A DNA stretch of 6,429 bases. Source: an uncultured Parabacteroides sp. (GTDB lineage: Bacteria > Bacteroidota > Bacteroidia > Bacteroidales > Tannerellaceae). Made by a program: the position numbers and the translations under genes. The stretch lies in the NCBI GenBank assembly GCA_900552415.1, contig USAD01000163.1:1-6429 (forward strand), in the 5' to 3' direction. A model generated the notes under the pieces. That model searched no databases. It worked only from the letters and a program-made list of their open reading frames with translations, and was not told where the DNA came from. Shown here piece by piece: positions 1 through 5,282 of the stretch. Every line of letters starts with the position of its first letter. Position 1 is the first letter of the stretch.

Positions 1-1367
1 CCTATTTCTTTGAGAGTACCAACTCGCTAGAGGCGTTCAGTCATGTGCGGATGGAGCAGGGAGACACGCTTTTTGTTTTCGGTGATTACCTGTTCTATGA
101 CGGAAACGGTCAAGTCGCATACCTCCGTGAAAATGTCCGGATGGAGAACGGTCAGGTCACCCTGTTTACCGATAGCTTAAATTATGAGCGTTATACCAAT
201 ATCGGTTATTATTTTGAGGGTGGTATGATCGTAGACTCGCTCAATCAGCTCTCCTCTTTTTATGGGCAATATTCTCCGGACACGAAATGGGCCTATTTTA
301 ATGATAGCGTCAAGTTAGAGAATGAGCATTTCACGCTCTATTCTGATACGTTGCATTATAATACGGAGTCGAAGCTGGCCAATATCTTAGGCCCTTCTGT
401 CATTGTGTCTGATAGTGGAGAGATCCATACTTCCAAAGGTTGGTATGATACGGTTAATAATACCTCTTTCCTGTTGGACCGTTCGGAAGTCCGGTCTGGT
501 AGTCGGATACTGGTGGGCGATTCGATCGCTTACGATCGTGAACGTGGTTTCGGAGAGGTGTTTGGCAATATGAGCTTGATTGATACCTTGAATCTGGTGA
601 CGTTGGAGGGACAATATGGTTTTTATGATGAGCGGACAGAGTATGCGTTCGCGACGGATAGTGCCCGTTTTCTGGAGTACAGTCAGGGTGATACGTTGTT
701 CCTGCATGCCGATACATTGGAGATGACGACTGTAGGGGTTGCCGATTCTGCCTATCGGGAGGTGAAAGCCTATTATGGTGTTCGCTTCTATCGTTTCGAT
801 CTTCAGGGCGTGTGTGATTCGATGTTGTTCGACACACGTGATACGGTCTTGTATATGTTCAAGGAGCCGATCATCTGGAATGAGCAATACCAAATGTATG
901 GCGATACGATCTTGATATATATGAACGACTCGACAATCGATCATGCGCATGTCCGGCAATTTGCCATGGCGGCCCAATATGTGGATACGACTTACTATAA
1001 TCAGTTGAAGGGAAACGACCTGAAGGCCTATTTTGAGGGGAAGGCGATCCGTCAGATCGATGTTTCCGGTAGCGCTGAATCGATCTTCTATCCTGTAGAG
1101 GATGATGGGGCGATGGTTGGGTTGAATGAGACCAAGAGCGGATTCCTGACGATTTGGGTTAAGGATAATAAGCTGGAGCGACTGAAGATCTGGCCTACGC
1201 CAACAGGCTCATTGACGCCAATCCCGGATTTGAAGCCTGAGATGAAATTCTTGAAGGATTTTTATTGGTTTGATTATATTCGTCCACAGGGAAAGGACGA
1301 TATTTACCAGGTCGTAAAAAGAAAAGCGTCAGAGGCTATAAAGAGAAGTAATAAATTTGTACATTAG
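1..1367 (+). CDS. OstA/LptA-like envelope protein, 5' end cut by window
   Basis: The frame is open from the left edge (first full codon at base 3) to TAG at 1365-1367, giving 454 residues without an N-terminus. The GTG at 45 lies inside this open frame in the middle of a repeat and is not the start; the signal peptide expected for the family lies outside the window. The protein is a string of beta-rich repeats built around D-[STY]-[LI]-x-Y (DYLFY, DSLNY, DTLHY, DSIAY), each followed by a short 'V..ENG/D.G' stretch and an aromatic G-x-Y. This is the pattern of the Bacteroidetes OstA-like (LptA/OstA_2) family. By homology these are periplasmic or outer-membrane-associated proteins in lipopolysaccharide transport; that role is inferred here. 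The repeats fade after about residue 380, and the C-terminus is basic and helical (RKASEAIKRSNK). A 35-nt gap separates it from the next gene on the same strand, so co-transcription is likely. Family assignment is fairly sure; exact function is not. Confidence 0.85.
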   Translation, partial: YFFESTNSLEAFSHVRMEQGDTLFVFGDYLFYDGNGQVAYLRENVRMENGQVTLFTDSLNYERYTNIGYYFEGGMIVDSLNQLSSFYGQYSPDTKWAYFNDSVKLENEHFTLYSDTLHYNTESKLANILGPSVIVSDSGEIHTSKGWYDTVNNTSFLLDRSEVRSGSRILVGDSIAYDRERGFGEVFGNMSLIDTLNLVTLEGQYGFYDERTEYAFATDSARFLEYSQGDTLFLHADTLEMTTVGVADSAYREVKAYYGVRFYRFDLQGVCDSMLFDTRDTVLYMFKEPIIWNEQYQMYGDTILIYMNDSTIDHAHVRQFAMAAQYVDTTYYNQLKGNDLKAYFEGKAIRQIDVSGSAESIFYPVEDDGAMVGLNETKSGFLTIWVKDNKLERLKIWPTPTGSLTPIPDLKPEMKFLKDFYWFDYIRPQGKDDIYQVVKRKASEAIKRSNKFVH

Positions 1368-1388
1368 CGGAATGATATTTAGTGTAGT

Positions 1389-1395
1389 AAGGAGG
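1389..1395 (+). promoter_or_regulatory. Strong Shine-Dalgarno of the small membrane protein gene
   Basis: AAGGAGG lies 7 nt before the ATG at 1403. This is a near-complete anti-16S complement at good spacing and it fixes the start codon. It stands out because rpsL, rpsG and fusA in this window have only A/T-rich sequence before their starts, as is usual in Bacteroidetes. Confidence 0.75.
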
Positions 1396-1402
1396 ATTAA
1401 TT

Positions 1403-1705
1403 ATGGCATTTTTCTCATTTTACAATATGCGCAAGCCGCGGCAGTTTGATCATAAGCCAATCTACTGGGATCCGCGTAAGGAGGCATTGGAGGAACGTAT
1501 CAGTAAAGTTAAGCGCGAGATGGGTATAGAGGAACCTTTGGAAGAGTATAAGCCTCATATCAAAGGCACTTTTATTGAAGGAACTTCGCATTTGAAAAAA
1601 CATGTTGAGCGAGGTGAGAGTTCCCGATCGAGGACATATAAGAATGTCAAGTTGTTTGTGGTCTTGGCTGTTTTGTTAGCGTTGTTCTGGTGTTTATTCT
1701 GGTAA
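1403..1705 (+). CDS. Small single-pass membrane protein, tail-anchor-like, unknown function
   Basis: A 100-residue protein lying between the OstA-like gene and mutL. The N-terminal third is basic and aromatic (MRKPRQFDHKPIYWDPRKEALEE is the region around residues 9-31). It is followed by a charged helix or possible coiled coil at about 24-49. A linker leads to basic residues (R75-K83) and a hydrophobic stretch at about 82-100 (LFVVLAVLLALFWCLFW), which runs to the last residue. One C-terminal membrane segment after positive charges suggests the bulk of the protein is cytoplasmic and held at the inner membrane like a tail-anchored protein. There is no signal peptide and no catalytic motif that I recognise. 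I believe similar small proteins starting with this aromatic 'YWDP.KEALEERI' region occur widely in Bacteroidetes, from memory only. The stop codon overlaps the mutL start (TAATG, 1703-1707), so translation of the two is probably coupled. Function unknown. Confidence 0.85.
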   Translation: MAFFSFYNMRKPRQFDHKPIYWDPRKEALEERISKVKREMGIEEPLEEYKPHIKGTFIEGTSHLKKHVERGESSRSRTYKNVKLFVVLAVLLALFWCLFW

Positions 1706-3573
1706 TGAGCGACATTATTCATCTTCTTCCGGATCACATCGCCAACCAGATCGCTGCCGGCGAGGTGATCCAACGTCCTGCCTCGGTCGTGAAAGAGTTG
1801 GTCGAGAATGCGATCGATGCCGGTGCCCAGTCGATAAGCGTGGTTATCAAGGATGCCGGAAAGACTTTGGTGCAGGTGATCGATGACGGTAAGGGCATGT
1901 CCGAGACGGATGCCCGCATGGCGTTCGAGCGGCACGCGACCTCAAAAATATCTTCGGTTGACGATCTGTTTTCTTTGCGCTCAATGGGATTTCGTGGCGA
2001 GGCGTTGGCTTCGATTGCCGCCGTGGCGCAAGTGGAATTGCAGACACGGCTGCGTGGGGCGGATTTAGGGACCTGCCTGTCCATTTCTGGCTCGGTTGTC
2101 GAGTCGGTTGAGCCTGCTGGTTGCGCTGAGGGCAGCTCCTTTTCGGTAAAGAACCTGTTTTTTAATGTTCCCGCCCGACGGAAGTTCCTGAAGTCGAATG
2201 AGACGGAGTTCCGAAATATCGTAATGGAGTTTGAGCGGGTAGCTCTTGTTAACTCTCACGTCTCTTTCTCTCTCTTCCATAATGGTACGGAAATATTGAG
2301 CTTGCCCGAGTCGGGTGTTCGGCAGCGTATTATTAATGTATATGGAAAAGCGTTGAACCAAAAATTGCTGACGGTGGATGCCCAAAGTTCGATGGTGACG
2401 ATCTCGGGATTTATCGGCCGGCCAGACTCAACCAAGAAACGTGGGGCACTTCAATACTTTTTCGTGAATGGTCGTTTTATGAAACATCCCTATTTCCATA
2501 AAGCGGTTATGCAGGCTTACGAGCAATTGATCCCCGCGGGCGAGCAGCCTTGTTATTTCATCTATTTTACGCTTGATCCGGCAACGATTGATGTCAATAT
2601 CCATCCGACTAAGACGGAGATCAAGTTCGAGAACGAGCAACCGATCTGGCAAATCCTTCAGGCCGCCGTGCGCGAGGCTTTGGCGAAGTCGAGCGCGATC
2701 CCTACGATCGATTTCAATATGGACGACGCTATCGATATCCCGGTCTATAACCCGGTGACGGAAACACGTGGAAATCGTACGCCTCCTAAGGTCCAATTGG
2801 ATAATGCCTACAATCCTTTCGGTGAGTCTTCCAAGGAGACCTCTGGGCAGGATTCTTTTGACTGGGCTGCCTTGTATAAGGGATTTGAGGACGATCGGGC
2901 GGCAGTACAGCGTGAGTTGGCTACTATTCCATTTGATGAGTTGAGTGATGAGGAGCGGACGGTGGTTACTCGTGAAGAAAAGGCGCCTCAGAACTTTTTC
3001 CCTGAGGAGTCGATCGTGCCTTGCATGCAATATAAGCAACGGTACATATTGACATGCCTGAAATCTGGCTTGGCCCTGATTAACCAGAGACGTGCCCATA
3101 TCCGCATACTCTATGATCGCTATCTGGCGCAGATCCGTGACCGGCAGGGGAATTCCCAGCAGATTCTTTTCCCGGAGATTATCGAGTTTACGCCTTCTGA
3201 GCAGGTATTGCTTCCTGGCTTGTTGGAGGATTTGCGATATATGGGGTTTGACTTGAGCGATCTGGGTGGTGGAAGCTATTCGATCAACGGGTTACCCTCT
3301 GGATTGGAGAATGTCGATATGGTCCGGTTGTTGCATGACCTGGTAGCGGGTGTTATGGAAATCGGATTGGACGCTCATGATCAGGTGGCCTCCTCGTTGG
3401 CGCTCTCGATGGCGAAGGCCTCGGCCATACAGGTTGGGAAATCTCTTTCCGCGGAAGAGATGGATGATTTGTTGGCTTCGCTTTTTTCATCGAGTGATAT
3501 TAACCTGACTCCGGATGGACTAACCATCTTGTCGATCATTGGCGATGATGAGTTGGCGAAACGTTTTAGCTGA
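1705..3573 (+). CDS. mutL: DNA mismatch repair protein MutL, endonuclease site degenerate
   Basis: A 622-residue MutL. The start is ATG 1705 because the family's conserved N-terminus (IHLLPDHIANQIAAGEV) begins there; a GTG at 1690 is in frame but lies inside the upstream gene. The N-terminal GHKL ATPase is intact: ELVENAIDAGA with E31 and N35 (equivalents of E. coli E29 and N33), DDGKGM at 60-65, TSKI at 79-82, GFRGEAL at 95-101. The transducer domain has FFVNGRFM and HPTK with K303, the equivalent of E. coli K307. A variable acidic linker spans roughly 340-430, and the C-terminal dimerisation domain fills about 435-620. A beta-clamp-type motif QQILFP is at 485-490. The metal-site motif DQHAxxExxxxE is replaced by NQRRAHIRILYD at 460-471, and the late CPHGRP motif reads TPDGLT near 602-607, so the C-terminal nuclease is predicted inactive. 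MutL couples MutS mismatch recognition to strand removal in the cytoplasm. No Shine-Dalgarno is seen; coupling to the upstream stop is likely. Confidence 0.97.
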   Translation: MSDIIHLLPDHIANQIAAGEVIQRPASVVKELVENAIDAGAQSISVVIKDAGKTLVQVIDDGKGMSETDARMAFERHATSKISSVDDLFSLRSMGFRGEALASIAAVAQVELQTRLRGADLGTCLSISGSVVESVEPAGCAEGSSFSVKNLFFNVPARRKFLKSNETEFRNIVMEFERVALVNSHVSFSLFHNGTEILSLPESGVRQRIINVYGKALNQKLLTVDAQSSMVTISGFIGRPDSTKKRGALQYFFVNGRFMKHPYFHKAVMQAYEQLIPAGEQPCYFIYFTLDPATIDVNIHPTKTEIKFENEQPIWQILQAAVREALAKSSAIPTIDFNMDDAIDIPVYNPVTETRGNRTPPKVQLDNAYNPFGESSKETSGQDSFDWAALYKGFEDDRAAVQRELATIPFDELSDEERTVVTREEKAPQNFFPEESIVPCMQYKQRYILTCLKSGLALINQRRAHIRILYDRYLAQIRDRQGNSQQILFPEIIEFTPSEQVLLPGLLEDLRYMGFDLSDLGGGSYSINGLPSGLENVDMVRLLHDLVAGVMEIGLDAHDQVASSLALSMAKASAIQVGKSLSAEEMDDLLASLFSSSDINLTPDGLTILSIIGDDELAKRFS

Positions 3574-3618
3574 AAAACGTGCTCCGGGAATCCTCTCTGG
3601 TGTAGGTCTGGTATAAGG

Positions 3619-3647
3619 AATTAAGTCCGGCTGATTCGCCGTTAATT
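3619..3647 (+). terminator. Possible terminator of the OstA-like/mutL transcript
   Basis: AATTAA (3619-3624) pairs with TTAATT (3642-3647). Inside it CGGC (3628-3631) pairs with GCCG (3638-3641) around loop TGATTC, with a 3-nt bulge (GTC) on the left arm. The stem lies 45 nt after the mutL stop. The T-rich tail is short and part of it is in the stem, so this is weak. It also shares three bases with the left arm of the next inverted repeat, so the two structures compete slightly. Confidence 0.3.
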
Positions 3648-3730
3648 TTGTCCGAAAGAAAAGAAATTTTCTTTCGAAGGAAAATGAAATTTCTTTCGGA
3701 CAAAATGATAGTTTTCTTCGAACAAAATTT
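3645..3730. repeat. Long interrupted palindrome with extra copies of its arm
   Basis: ATTTTGTCCGAAAGAAA at 3645-3661 is matched exactly, inverted, at 3690-3706 (17 of 17 bp). Between the arms is a second stem, ATTTTC (3666-3671) with GAAAAT (3680-3685), separated from the outer stem by a symmetric 4-by-4 mismatch. The whole forms one 62-bp cruciform or hairpin. A related, imperfect copy of the arm in the same orientation as the right arm follows at 3712-3727 (TTTTCTTCGAACAAAA). The centre (TTTTCTTTCG, 3667-3676) shares the core as well. There is no U-tract after the stem, so a plain intrinsic terminator is unlikely. It looks like an interspersed, REP-like intergenic repeat, but whether it recurs in the genome cannot be seen here. 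Confidence 0.8.
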
Positions 3731-3761
3731 GAGCCATACCGGAAGTGGAAGGGATGGGCTC
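3731..3761. other. Modest hairpin after the inverted repeat
   Basis: GAGCC (3731-3735) pairs with GGCTC (3757-3761), and AT/AT continues the stem past one bulged G at 3756. A further CC/GG pair lies inside. No T-run follows on the + strand. On the - strand the stem is followed by AAATTTTGTT, which is only loosely terminator-like. Function unknown; it may simply be the edge of the repeat element. Confidence 0.3.
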
Positions 3762-3844
3762 TTAAGGCGAATTTAGGCGACATCCGTTCACGTTGATCAA
3801 TCGCCTTTGTCTGATGAACTCCATTTATTGACCCTTGTTTCTTG

Positions 3845-3968
3845 TAACTGTTATGAGGAGACTACAATACCGGTTATAGTTGGTGAATATTGCCTGTTAT
3901 AATATGGAAACAATGCCTGTCGTGAAGGGCTGACCATAACCGTTATTGTGAGCCTTGATGGTTGTTAT
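3845..3968. repeat. Degenerate 23-bp tandem array of a TAAC-N-GTTA-type dyad
   Basis: Nine-base sites start at 3845, 3868, 3891, 3914 and 3937, exactly 23 bp apart: TAACTGTTA, TACCGGTTA, TGCCTGTTA, TGCCTGTCG, TAACCGTTA. The first and last are perfect dyads (TAAC, one base, GTTA); the second has one change. A weaker copy (TGGTTGTTA) follows at 3959, 22 bp on. Aligning the four full 23-bp units from 3850 to 3941 gives seven columns identical in all four and roughly as many identical in three of four, so the repeat extends beyond the dyad. It lies about 80-200 bp upstream of the rpsL promoter's -33 element. It could be a binding array for a dimeric regulator, or a decayed minisatellite. No CRISPR-like unique spacers are present. 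Confidence 0.55.
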
Positions 3969-4045
3969 TGGTCGAGTAACGCTAGGCGCTTGGATAAATA
4001 ATGTTAAAAGTGTATAAAACCATTCGTTTTCCCTTCATTGGTAAC

Positions 4046-4075
4046 TTGTTGAACAGATACAAATGTGTACCTTTG
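4046..4075 (+). promoter_or_regulatory. Bacteroidetes-type promoter of the str operon
   Basis: TTG at 4046-4048 serves as the -33 element. After a 19-bp spacer comes TACCTTTG at 4068-4075, a full match to the Bacteroidetes -7 consensus TAnnTTTG used by the primary sigma factor (SigABfr type). Transcription should start a few bases downstream, about 4080-4084, giving a leader of about 130 nt before rpsL. It is the only strong promoter match in the intergenic region and is placed correctly for the ribosomal genes. Confidence 0.8.
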
Positions 4076-4081
4076 CGGCGA

Positions 4082-4211
4082 TTTAGGCGCAAGGTGAATA
4101 GAAAGATGTGTCAAGTGGTTGAATAACTGATCGTGATACTTTCCCTTCAGCCTGGAAATTGAGAAGATAAAGTAATTATATAACACATTTCAAAGTTTAA
4201 AAAGAAAAAAA
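4082..4211 (+). promoter_or_regulatory. 5' leader of rpsL mRNA
   Basis: About 130 nt of predicted untranslated leader. It contains a weak stem TTTCC (4140-4144) with GGAAA (4154-4158), then an A/T-rich stretch ending in a purine-rich AAAAAGAAAAAAA run directly before the ATG. There is no Shine-Dalgarno; an A-rich approach is normal for highly expressed Bacteroidetes genes. The length leaves room for autoregulation by a ribosomal protein, but I see no structure strong enough to claim one. The 5' end depends on the predicted start site. Confidence 0.45.
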
Positions 4212-4622
4212 ATGCCTACAATTCAACAATTAGTTAGAAAAGGAAGGGAAACTTTGGTAGAGAAGGGTAAGTCACCCGCATTGGACTCATGTCCTCAGAG
4301 ACGTGGTGTCTGTGTCCGTGTTTACACGACGACTCCGAAGAAGCCTAACTCAGCGATGCGTAAAGTAGCGAGAGTACGTTTGACAAATGGTAAGGAGGTT
4401 AACTCTTACATCCCGGGCGAGGGTCACAACTTGCAGGAGCACTCAATCGTGCTGGTTCGCGGTGGTCGTGTTAAGGATCTTCCTGGTGTTCGTTATCATA
4501 TCGTTCGCGGTACATTGGATACAGCTGGTGTAAACGCCCGTACGCAAAGACGCTCTAAGTATGGCGCTAAGAGACCGAAACCAGGTCAGGCTGCAGCTGC
4601 CGCTAAGGGTAAAAAGAAATAA
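4212..4622 (+). CDS. rpsL: 30S ribosomal protein S12
   Basis: A 136-residue S12 (uS12), the decoding-centre protein of the small subunit that helps set translational accuracy. The sequence follows the family almost without gaps: CPQRRGVC near 27-34, [22 protein letters not shown] at 39-60, [11 protein letters not shown] near 68-78, and [14 protein letters not shown] at 83-96. Counting from Met, K43 and K88 are the wild-type residues at the classic streptomycin-resistance positions, so no resistance change is seen there. D89 is the residue that RimO methylthiolates in relatives. The C-terminus carries an Ala/Lys-rich tail ([12 protein letters not shown]) about 12 residues longer than E. coli's 124-residue protein. 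It is first in the operon behind the promoter at 4046-4075, with rpsG and fusA following. Confidence 0.98.
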   Translation: MPTIQQLVRKGRETLVEKGKSPALDSCPQRRGVCVRVYTTTPKKPNSAMRKVARVRLTNGKEVNSYIPGEGHNLQEHSIVLVRGGRVKDLPGVRYHIVRGTLDTAGVNARTQRRSKYGAKRPKPGQAAAAAKGKKK

Positions 4623-4776
4623 TCACTCTACACCTTCAAACTGAGATTTTAAATTAAGTCATTAATTTAGGTTTGAGTTGTTTGGATAAGCTTAAGGTTG
4701 AGTAAATGGTTCAGCGGAACCGTTGAAGACAAATTAAAGGCAACCAAAAAACAAGAACGAAATTTTATTTACAAAA
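4623..4776 (+). promoter_or_regulatory. Structured rpsL-rpsG intercistronic spacer with two hairpins
   Basis: The spacer is 154 nt, long for adjacent ribosomal genes. Hairpin 1: TAAATTAA (4650-4657) pairs perfectly with TTAATTTA (4662-4669) around loop GTCA. An outer stem TCAAAC (4636-4641) with GTTTGA (4671-4676) extends it past an 8-nt bulge. Hairpin 2: AATGGTTC (4705-4712) pairs with GAACCGTT (4717-4724) around loop AGCG, with one G-T pair. The remaining 50 nt are A-rich and lead into rpsG without a Shine-Dalgarno. In E. coli, S7 binds the rpsL-rpsG spacer to repress its own operon; a similar role here is an inference from position only. The absence of a U-run after either hairpin argues against simple termination. 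Confidence 0.5.
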
Positions 4777-5253
4777 ATGAGAAAAGCAAAACCAAAGAAA
4801 AGACAGGTATTGCCAGATCCTGTTTTCGGTGATGTAAAGGTTACGAAATTCGTTAACCATTTGATGTATGACGGCAAGAAGAATACTGCTTTTGAGATCT
4901 TCTATTCCGCATTGGAGAACGTAAAGGCTAAAATGCCTAATGAGGAGAAGTCCGCGTTGGAGATCTGGAAAGCTGCCTTAGATAACATTACTCCTCAGGT
5001 AGAGGTTAAATCACGCCGTGTAGGTGGAGCCACATTCCAAGTACCTACTGAGATCCGCCCGGATCGTAAAGAGTCCATCTCGATGAAGAACCTTATCATC
5101 TTCGCTCGTAAGCGTGGTGGTAAAACAATGTCTGATAAATTATCCGCAGAAATTGTTGACGCATTCAACAACCAAGGCGGCGCATTCAAGAGAAAAGAGG
5201 ATATGCACCGTATGGCTGAGGCTAACCGTGCGTTCGCTCACTTCAGATTTTAA
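4777..5253 (+). CDS. rpsG: 30S ribosomal protein S7
   Basis: A 158-residue S7 (uS7), the primary 16S rRNA-binding protein that starts assembly of the 30S head and lies near the E-site and mRNA exit. Family hallmarks are present: the basic N-terminus ([10 protein letters not shown]), [22 protein letters not shown] near 22-35, the [23 protein letters not shown] block near 68-90, [12 protein letters not shown] near 111-122, and [21 protein letters not shown] at the end. Length is normal. The start ATG at 4777 gives the conserved N-terminus and follows an A-rich tract (TTTACAAAA) with no Shine-Dalgarno. It lies 154 nt after rpsL and 29 nt before fusA in the same direction, so it belongs to the str operon. 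S7 is the known feedback regulator of this operon in E. coli. Confidence 0.98.
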   Translation: MRKAKPKKRQVLPDPVFGDVKVTKFVNHLMYDGKKNTAFEIFYSALENVKAKMPNEEKSALEIWKAALDNITPQVEVKSRRVGGATFQVPTEIRPDRKESISMKNLIIFARKRGGKTMSDKLSAEIVDAFNNQGGAFKRKEDMHRMAEANRAFAHFRF

Positions 5254-5282
5254 TTTTCACAAATAAGTAAGATTATAAACAG

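Larger units (their letters stand above)
3574..4211. other. 638-bp intergenic region between mutL and rpsL
   Basis: No credible protein gene or tRNA/rRNA is seen on either strand. The reading frames here are short, cross the repeats, lack family resemblance and have no start context. From left to right it holds a possible terminator (3619-3647), an inverted repeat with related copies (3645-3730), a modest hairpin (3731-3761), a short AGGCGA direct repeat (3765-3770 and 3775-3780), a degenerate 23-bp dyad array (about 3845-3968), the rpsL promoter (4046-4075) and the rpsL leader. Such a dense non-coding stretch is unusual next to the tightly packed cluster upstream. Confidence 0.8.

Noticed and set aside
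387..977. 196-residue minus-strand frame inside the OstA-like gene
   Set aside because: It is antisense to a clear repeat-protein gene and has the low-complexity His/Arg/Ile composition typical of a shadow frame.
1352..1359. TAAATTTG as a -7 promoter element before the small membrane protein
   Set aside because: It matches TAnnTTTG but no TTG is found at the proper distance upstream. An internal promoter cannot be supported on this half-site alone.
45..1367. GTG at 45 as the start of the OstA-like gene
   Set aside because: The frame is open upstream to the window edge with the same repeat character, and no signal peptide follows the GTG. The gene is simply cut by the window.
1690..3573. Longer MutL starting at GTG 1690
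   Set aside because: It would add five residues inside the upstream gene. The conserved MutL N-terminus and the TAATG overlap both fit ATG 1705.
3643..3650. TAATTTTG as a promoter inside the mutL-rpsL spacer
   Set aside because: There is no -33 TTG at the right spacing, and the sequence is explained by the inverted-repeat arm.
3520..3783. 87-residue minus-strand frame across the mutL end and the inverted repeat
   Set aside because: Much of its sequence is just the translated palindrome (Phe/Lys/Arg-rich), it overlaps the mutL 3' end, and it has no family resemblance.
3845..3968. CRISPR array
   Set aside because: The units are degenerate, 23 bp in total and lack conserved long repeats with unique spacers. 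No cas gene is in the window.
4004..4186. 60-residue minus-strand frame opposite the rpsL promoter and leader
   Set aside because: It covers a strong + strand promoter and leader, and has no recognisable domain or start context.
4668..4675. TAGGTTTG as a promoter for rpsG
   Set aside because: The -7 motif matches, but there is no TTG near -33 and the bases form part of the spacer hairpin. Chance is likely in A/T-rich DNA.
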